NCBI GenBank assembly: GCA_903876445.1
Contig: CAIQZX010000140.1
Span: 1 to 39,374, forward strand
Length of the DNA stretch: 39,374 bases
Direction of reading: 5' to 3'
Origin: an uncultured Pseudomonadota bacterium
GTDB taxonomy: Bacteria; Pseudomonadota; Gammaproteobacteria; Methylococcales; Methylomonadaceae
How positions within the stretch are numbered: position 1 is the first letter of the stretch; every line of letters starts with the position of its first letter. The position numbers and the translations under genes are program-made. Below the pieces are notes generated by a model that saw only the letters and a list, made by a program, of their open reading frames with translations, searched no databases and was not told the DNA's origin. This document shows, piece by piece, positions 36,552-39,374 of the stretch.

Positions 36552-37337
36552 TTGAATACAAAATTACAATTACACGGTTTTAATAATTTAACAAAGTCGC
36601 TCAGTTTTAACATTTATGATATTTGTTACGCACCGGCTGAACAACAGCAAGCCTATATTGAATATATCGATGAAGCCTATAACGCGGACAAATTAACCCA
36701 AATTTTGAAAAATGTAGCGGATATTATTGGCGCACAAATTTTAAACATTGCTCGCCAAGATTATGATCCGCAGGGGGCAAGTGTCACGATTTTGATTTCA
36801 GAAGGCGATGTTTTGCCGCCAATGAATATGAACAGTCAATCACCCGGTCCTTTGCCCGAAACGGTTTTAGCACATTTGGATAAAAGTCACATTACCGTTC
36901 ACACTTATCCAGAAAGTCATCCGGACAGCGGTATCAGTACATTCCGTGCCGATATTGATGTCTCGACTTGCGGACGTATTTCACCATTAAAGGCGTTAAA
37001 TTATTTGATTCACAGTTTCGAATCAGATGTCGTCACAATGGATTACAAAGTGCGCGGTTTTACTCGTGATATTGAAGGTAAAAAGCATTATATCGATCAC
37101 GATATTACGTCGATTCAAGATTTCATCGCATTAGATACTCAAGAAAGTTATCAAATGATTGATGTGAACGTTTATCAAGAAAACATTTTCCACACTAAAA
37201 TGATGTTGAAAAAAACAGAATTGGAAAATTATTTATTTGAAAAAGAATGTGGTTTATCGGCTGATCAAAAATTAGCGATTGAACAAAAAGTTCATAAAGA
37301 AGTGACTGAAATTTTTTACGGTCGAAATTACCGTTAA
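36552..37337 (+). CDS. speD: S-adenosylmethionine decarboxylase proenzyme
   Basis: A 261-residue proenzyme that, after self-cleavage, uses a pyruvoyl group to decarboxylate SAM for spermidine synthesis. It is the long enterobacterial type, very similar to E. coli SpeD (264): [20 protein letters not shown] at the start, [20 protein letters not shown], and the cleavage region [20 protein letters not shown] with cutting between Lys and Ser. The start is best set at TTG 36552 (leading to [10 protein letters not shown]), as the E. coli protein begins MKKLKLHGF. An ATG at 36522 would lie inside the preceding gene and add foreign residues. speE is not in the window. Confidence 0.95.
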   Translation: MNTKLQLHGFNNLTKSLSFNIYDICYAPAEQQQAYIEYIDEAYNADKLTQILKNVADIIGAQILNIARQDYDPQGASVTILISEGDVLPPMNMNSQSPGPLPETVLAHLDKSHITVHTYPESHPDSGISTFRADIDVSTCGRISPLKALNYLIHSFESDVVTMDYKVRGFTRDIEGKKHYIDHDITSIQDFIALDTQESYQMIDVNVYQENIFHTKMMLKKTELENYLFEKECGLSADQKLAIEQKVHKEVTEIFYGRNYR

Positions 37338-37354
37338 AACCAGACCTCACAAAC

Positions 37355-37389
37355 AAAGTGCAAGTTCTAAAACTTGCACTTTTCTATTT
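37355..37389. terminator. Strong terminator after speD
   Basis: AAAGTGCAAGTT (37355-37366) and AACTTGCACTTT (37371-37382) form a perfect 12-bp stem with loop CTAA, followed by CTATTTTT. It serves speD, and by symmetry probably also the convergent gene ending at 37391. Confidence 0.9.
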
Positions 37390-37390
37390 T

Positions 37391-38596
37391 TCAACGTAAT
37401 TGTTTTGCCAATAAAACAATCGGATGCACCACTGTTATATTCTCGCCACGTTCTCGTAATCCTGCTGCAATATGTAACGCACAACCGATATTCGAGCTAA
37501 CTAGATAATCTGCCGGTTTTTCCAATACGGTATTCAATAATTCGTTTAATAACGTTTTTGCCATTTTTTCATGTTTTAAACTGTAATTTCCAGCCGCGCC
37601 ACAACATTGCACTGTTTCTGGCAATGATGAGATGTTAGCGTTCGGAATTTGATTCAATAATTTCAAAACGCTTTTATCTGTTTTCATCACATTTTTTAAT
37701 GTACACGGTGAATGCAAACGGATATTTGTATCAAGTGGTTTTAAAACATGACTGAAATCAAAATTTGTTTGTATCAAAAAATGACTAATATCGATTACCT
37801 TCGGCACATAATCTTGCAATGTACTTCCACAACCACTTGCAATCGTGACGATAGCGTCTAGTTTTTTATTGGCAAAAGCGATTTGATTTTCTTTCGCTAA
37901 TTTGTGCGCCGTTTCAGTATCGCCTTCATGTAATGCTAACGCACCGCAACAAACCTGTGTTTCGGGTAAATGCACGTTAAAACCAATGTATGTCAAAACT
38001 TGAATAGCGGCATTCACGGTTTCAAAGTCCAATAATTCGCCCATGCAACCTACAAATAAACCTATGTCTCCTTTAACTTCGGCTAACGCGGGATAATACG
38101 TTTCTAAATTTTTTGTTGATGGATTATTGGGTATTAAGCGTTCTAATTCCGCCAAGCCAAATAATTTTGGCAAGTGTAAAAAACGTGCGGTTTTTTGCAG
38201 ATTTTTTTGTTGATAAAATTTCAAACTTGATTTTATCCAACCACGCATCCGTTTACTTTCAGAAAGTGCTTTAACCAATTTAACAGAAATCGATGTCGAT
38301 TTTTCCCCATGCGTTTGCGCTCGGAAATCATCAATCAATTTTGCATAAGGTACAACCGCTGGACACGCCTTTTCACAAGCACGACATAGTAAGCAATTAT
38401 CAATATGTGAAAACAATTTATCGGTAACATTCAAATTACCGCCTGCCCATGCTTGAATTAACGCAATTCGTCCGCGCGGTGATTCATTTTCATTTTGTGT
38501 ATGTGTATAAGTGGGACAGTGTGGCGTACAAATTCCGCATTTCACACAACTATCCGCAATTGCTAATAATTCTTTTTTTGCATTAGTCATCGTCAT
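37391..38596 (-). CDS. GlcF-like iron-sulfur subunit (glycolate oxidase / GlpC family)
   Basis: A 401-residue Fe-S protein. Two 4Fe-4S ferredoxin motifs are at the start: CVKCGICTPHCPTY (about 13-26) and CLLCRACEKACPAVVPY (about 68-84). Two CCG domains follow, as in heterodisulfide reductase/GlcF/GlpC proteins: GCMGELLDFE...CCGALALHEGD and SPCTLKNVMK...CCGAAGNYSL. GlcF passes electrons from glycolate oxidase (GlcD) to quinone, GlpC from glycerol-3-phosphate dehydrogenase. No glcD or glcE is seen, so the exact partner is open. The start is at 38596, with an in-frame ATG at 38590 also possible. It overlaps the upstream membrane-protein gene by 14 bases, so the two are coupled. Confidence 0.85.
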   Translation of the reverse strand: MTMTNAKKELLAIADSCVKCGICTPHCPTYTHTQNENESPRGRIALIQAWAGGNLNVTDKLFSHIDNCLLCRACEKACPAVVPYAKLIDDFRAQTHGEKSTSISVKLVKALSESKRMRGWIKSSLKFYQQKNLQKTARFLHLPKLFGLAELERLIPNNPSTKNLETYYPALAEVKGDIGLFVGCMGELLDFETVNAAIQVLTYIGFNVHLPETQVCCGALALHEGDTETAHKLAKENQIAFANKKLDAIVTIASGCGSTLQDYVPKVIDISHFLIQTNFDFSHVLKPLDTNIRLHSPCTLKNVMKTDKSVLKLLNQIPNANISSLPETVQCCGAAGNYSLKHEKMAKTLLNELLNTVLEKPADYLVSSNIGCALHIAAGLRERGENITVVHPIVLLAKQLR

Positions 38597-39044
38597 TTTC
38601 CGTTAGCGCGTGAATAATTTGTTGATATTCAATAAGTTTAGGACGATACAAAAACACGCCTAAAAGAGCAACCCCAGTCAAAATATGTAACGAATTAACC
38701 CCATCACCGAAATAAAATATCGTTGCTCCAAAACTGCCAACAATTAACATCAATAGCATCGAAATACTGACTGTTAAGGTATAGCGTAATTTTACAACGC
38801 TTTCTACATTTGTGTTTTCAAGTAATGGCATCGTTTGATTAAGGCGCAAAAAAATATAACGCAGTAAATTTGTGAGCGGTAAAATAAAAATCGTCAAAAT
38901 GTAGAATGTTGTGCGCCAAAAAATACGTTCATTTTCATCCAAGATATGTTGATAAGGGTAAAAATGTGCGCTTATGATGCTCAAAAGCAATAATAAAATA
39001 ACGACATTGGTAATTAACCAAGGAAAAAAAATAGAGATTTTCAA
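38583..39044 (-). CDS. Hypothetical four-helix membrane protein
   Basis: A 153-residue integral membrane protein I do not recognise. Hydrophobic segments at about 8-26, 45-62, 90-110 and 118-135 suggest four helices. The tail is hydrophilic, ending ALTENDDD. The overlap of 14 bases with the GlcF-like gene suggests a shared function, for example anchoring the Fe-S protein at the membrane. That is inferred from position only. Confidence 0.75.
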   Translation of the reverse strand: MKISIFFPWLITNVVILLLLLSIISAHFYPYQHILDENERIFWRTTFYILTIFILPLTNLLRYIFLRLNQTMPLLENTNVESVVKLRYTLTVSISMLLMLIVGSFGATIFYFGDGVNSLHILTGVALLGVFLYRPKLIEYQQIIHALTENDDD

Positions 39045-39374
39045 GAAGATAAACCCATTTAGTAAAAAATAGCTAATCGTAGCATTGCAAAAGAATTCCT
39101 GCCAAACTACGTTTGCGTTGGTTTGATTTTTCGGCGAAAAACTAAAGCTCTAATACAAACCGCCATAAAAACATCTGGTAAATTTGAACTGTTTAGTGAC
39201 ATCAACTTGAATTGTGATTTTCCGCACAGTTTGGTGATTTGCTTCTTTGTTTTGTAACGCAATTGGAGTATGTTTTTCTTTTACATTTTTCATAGCAATT
39301 CATATAAAAATATAGTCGTGTTTCAGAGTTTGAAACACCGTTAACATTACATCTATTGCCAAAAATCGACTGCT
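39045..39374. other. Gene-poor region at the window end
   Basis: Only one possible frame is visible: minus strand 39293-39150, 47 codons, starting MKNVKEKHTPIALQNKEANH and ending FYGGLY. It has a poor ribosome site and no recognised family, so it is not called as a gene. No clear hairpin, promoter or tRNA is seen. The region may hold the promoter of the minus-strand unit beginning at 39044. Confidence 0.6.

Noticed and set aside
39150-39293. 47-codon minus-strand frame near the window end
   Set aside because: Weak ribosome site, no recognised family and no coupling to a neighbour; described in the regional note only.

Overview
The window is an AT-rich stretch of chromosome from a motile Gram-negative bacterium, almost certainly a gammaproteobacterium. 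The evidence is FimV, LptA/B/C with KdsD/KdsC, GlnD, a Braun-type lipoprotein, EF-P with EpmA, an E. coli-type SpeD, and a Pseudomonas/Shewanella-like flagellar order (fliLMNOPQR-flhBAF-fleN-fliA). An orphan substrate-binding protein of the PQQ-dependent alcohol dehydrogenase-associated type hints at a methylotroph, perhaps Methylococcales. That placement is an inference and is not secure.

Layout. 1-453: no intact gene; GC-rich palindromes resembling the end of an IS200/IS605 (TnpB/IS1341-type) element. 454-2478 (minus): UbiH-type hydroxylase, DUF1415 and DUF2288 in one overlapping unit. 2600-5433 (plus): PQQ-associated binding protein, efp and epmA. 5483-12242 (minus): an exported small protein, fimV, recN, ribF, an Lpp-like lipoprotein and an L,D-transpeptidase-fold protein. 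12315-15135 (plus): pgm, hisE, an orphan tatA and ubiX, ending at a strong terminator shared with convergent purM.

15172-28222 (minus): a flagellar superoperon that reads fliL, M, N, O, P, Q, R, flhB, flhA, flhF, fleN, an 83-residue unknown, fliA. After a 386-base leader region come a 57-residue small gene, DUF2802 and purM. A sigma-54-type promoter precedes fliL. A sequence with a perfect sigma-28 -10 box lies between fliA and the 57-residue gene. Together these suggest the usual cascade: sigma-54 switches on the export apparatus, C-ring, FlhF/FleN and FliA, and FliA then drives late genes. The chemotaxis genes that normally sit between fliA and DUF2802 are absent here.

28441-31728 (plus): kdsD, kdsC, lptC, lptA, lptB for Kdo synthesis and LPS export. 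31705-35942 (minus): hypB, glnD, map. 36128-37337 (plus): an OsmC-like protein and speD. 37391-39044 (minus): a GlcF-like Fe-S protein and a membrane protein. 39045-39374 has only one doubtful 47-codon frame.

The most interesting item is the 83-residue protein between fleN and fliA. It looks like a free-standing copy of sigma-28 region 3, with no region 2 or 4. It is linked by start/stop overlaps to both neighbours and shares an exact 23-base stretch with fliA. Next come the structured leader downstream of the sigma-28 box and the element-like palindromes near 200-410 and 5437-5456.
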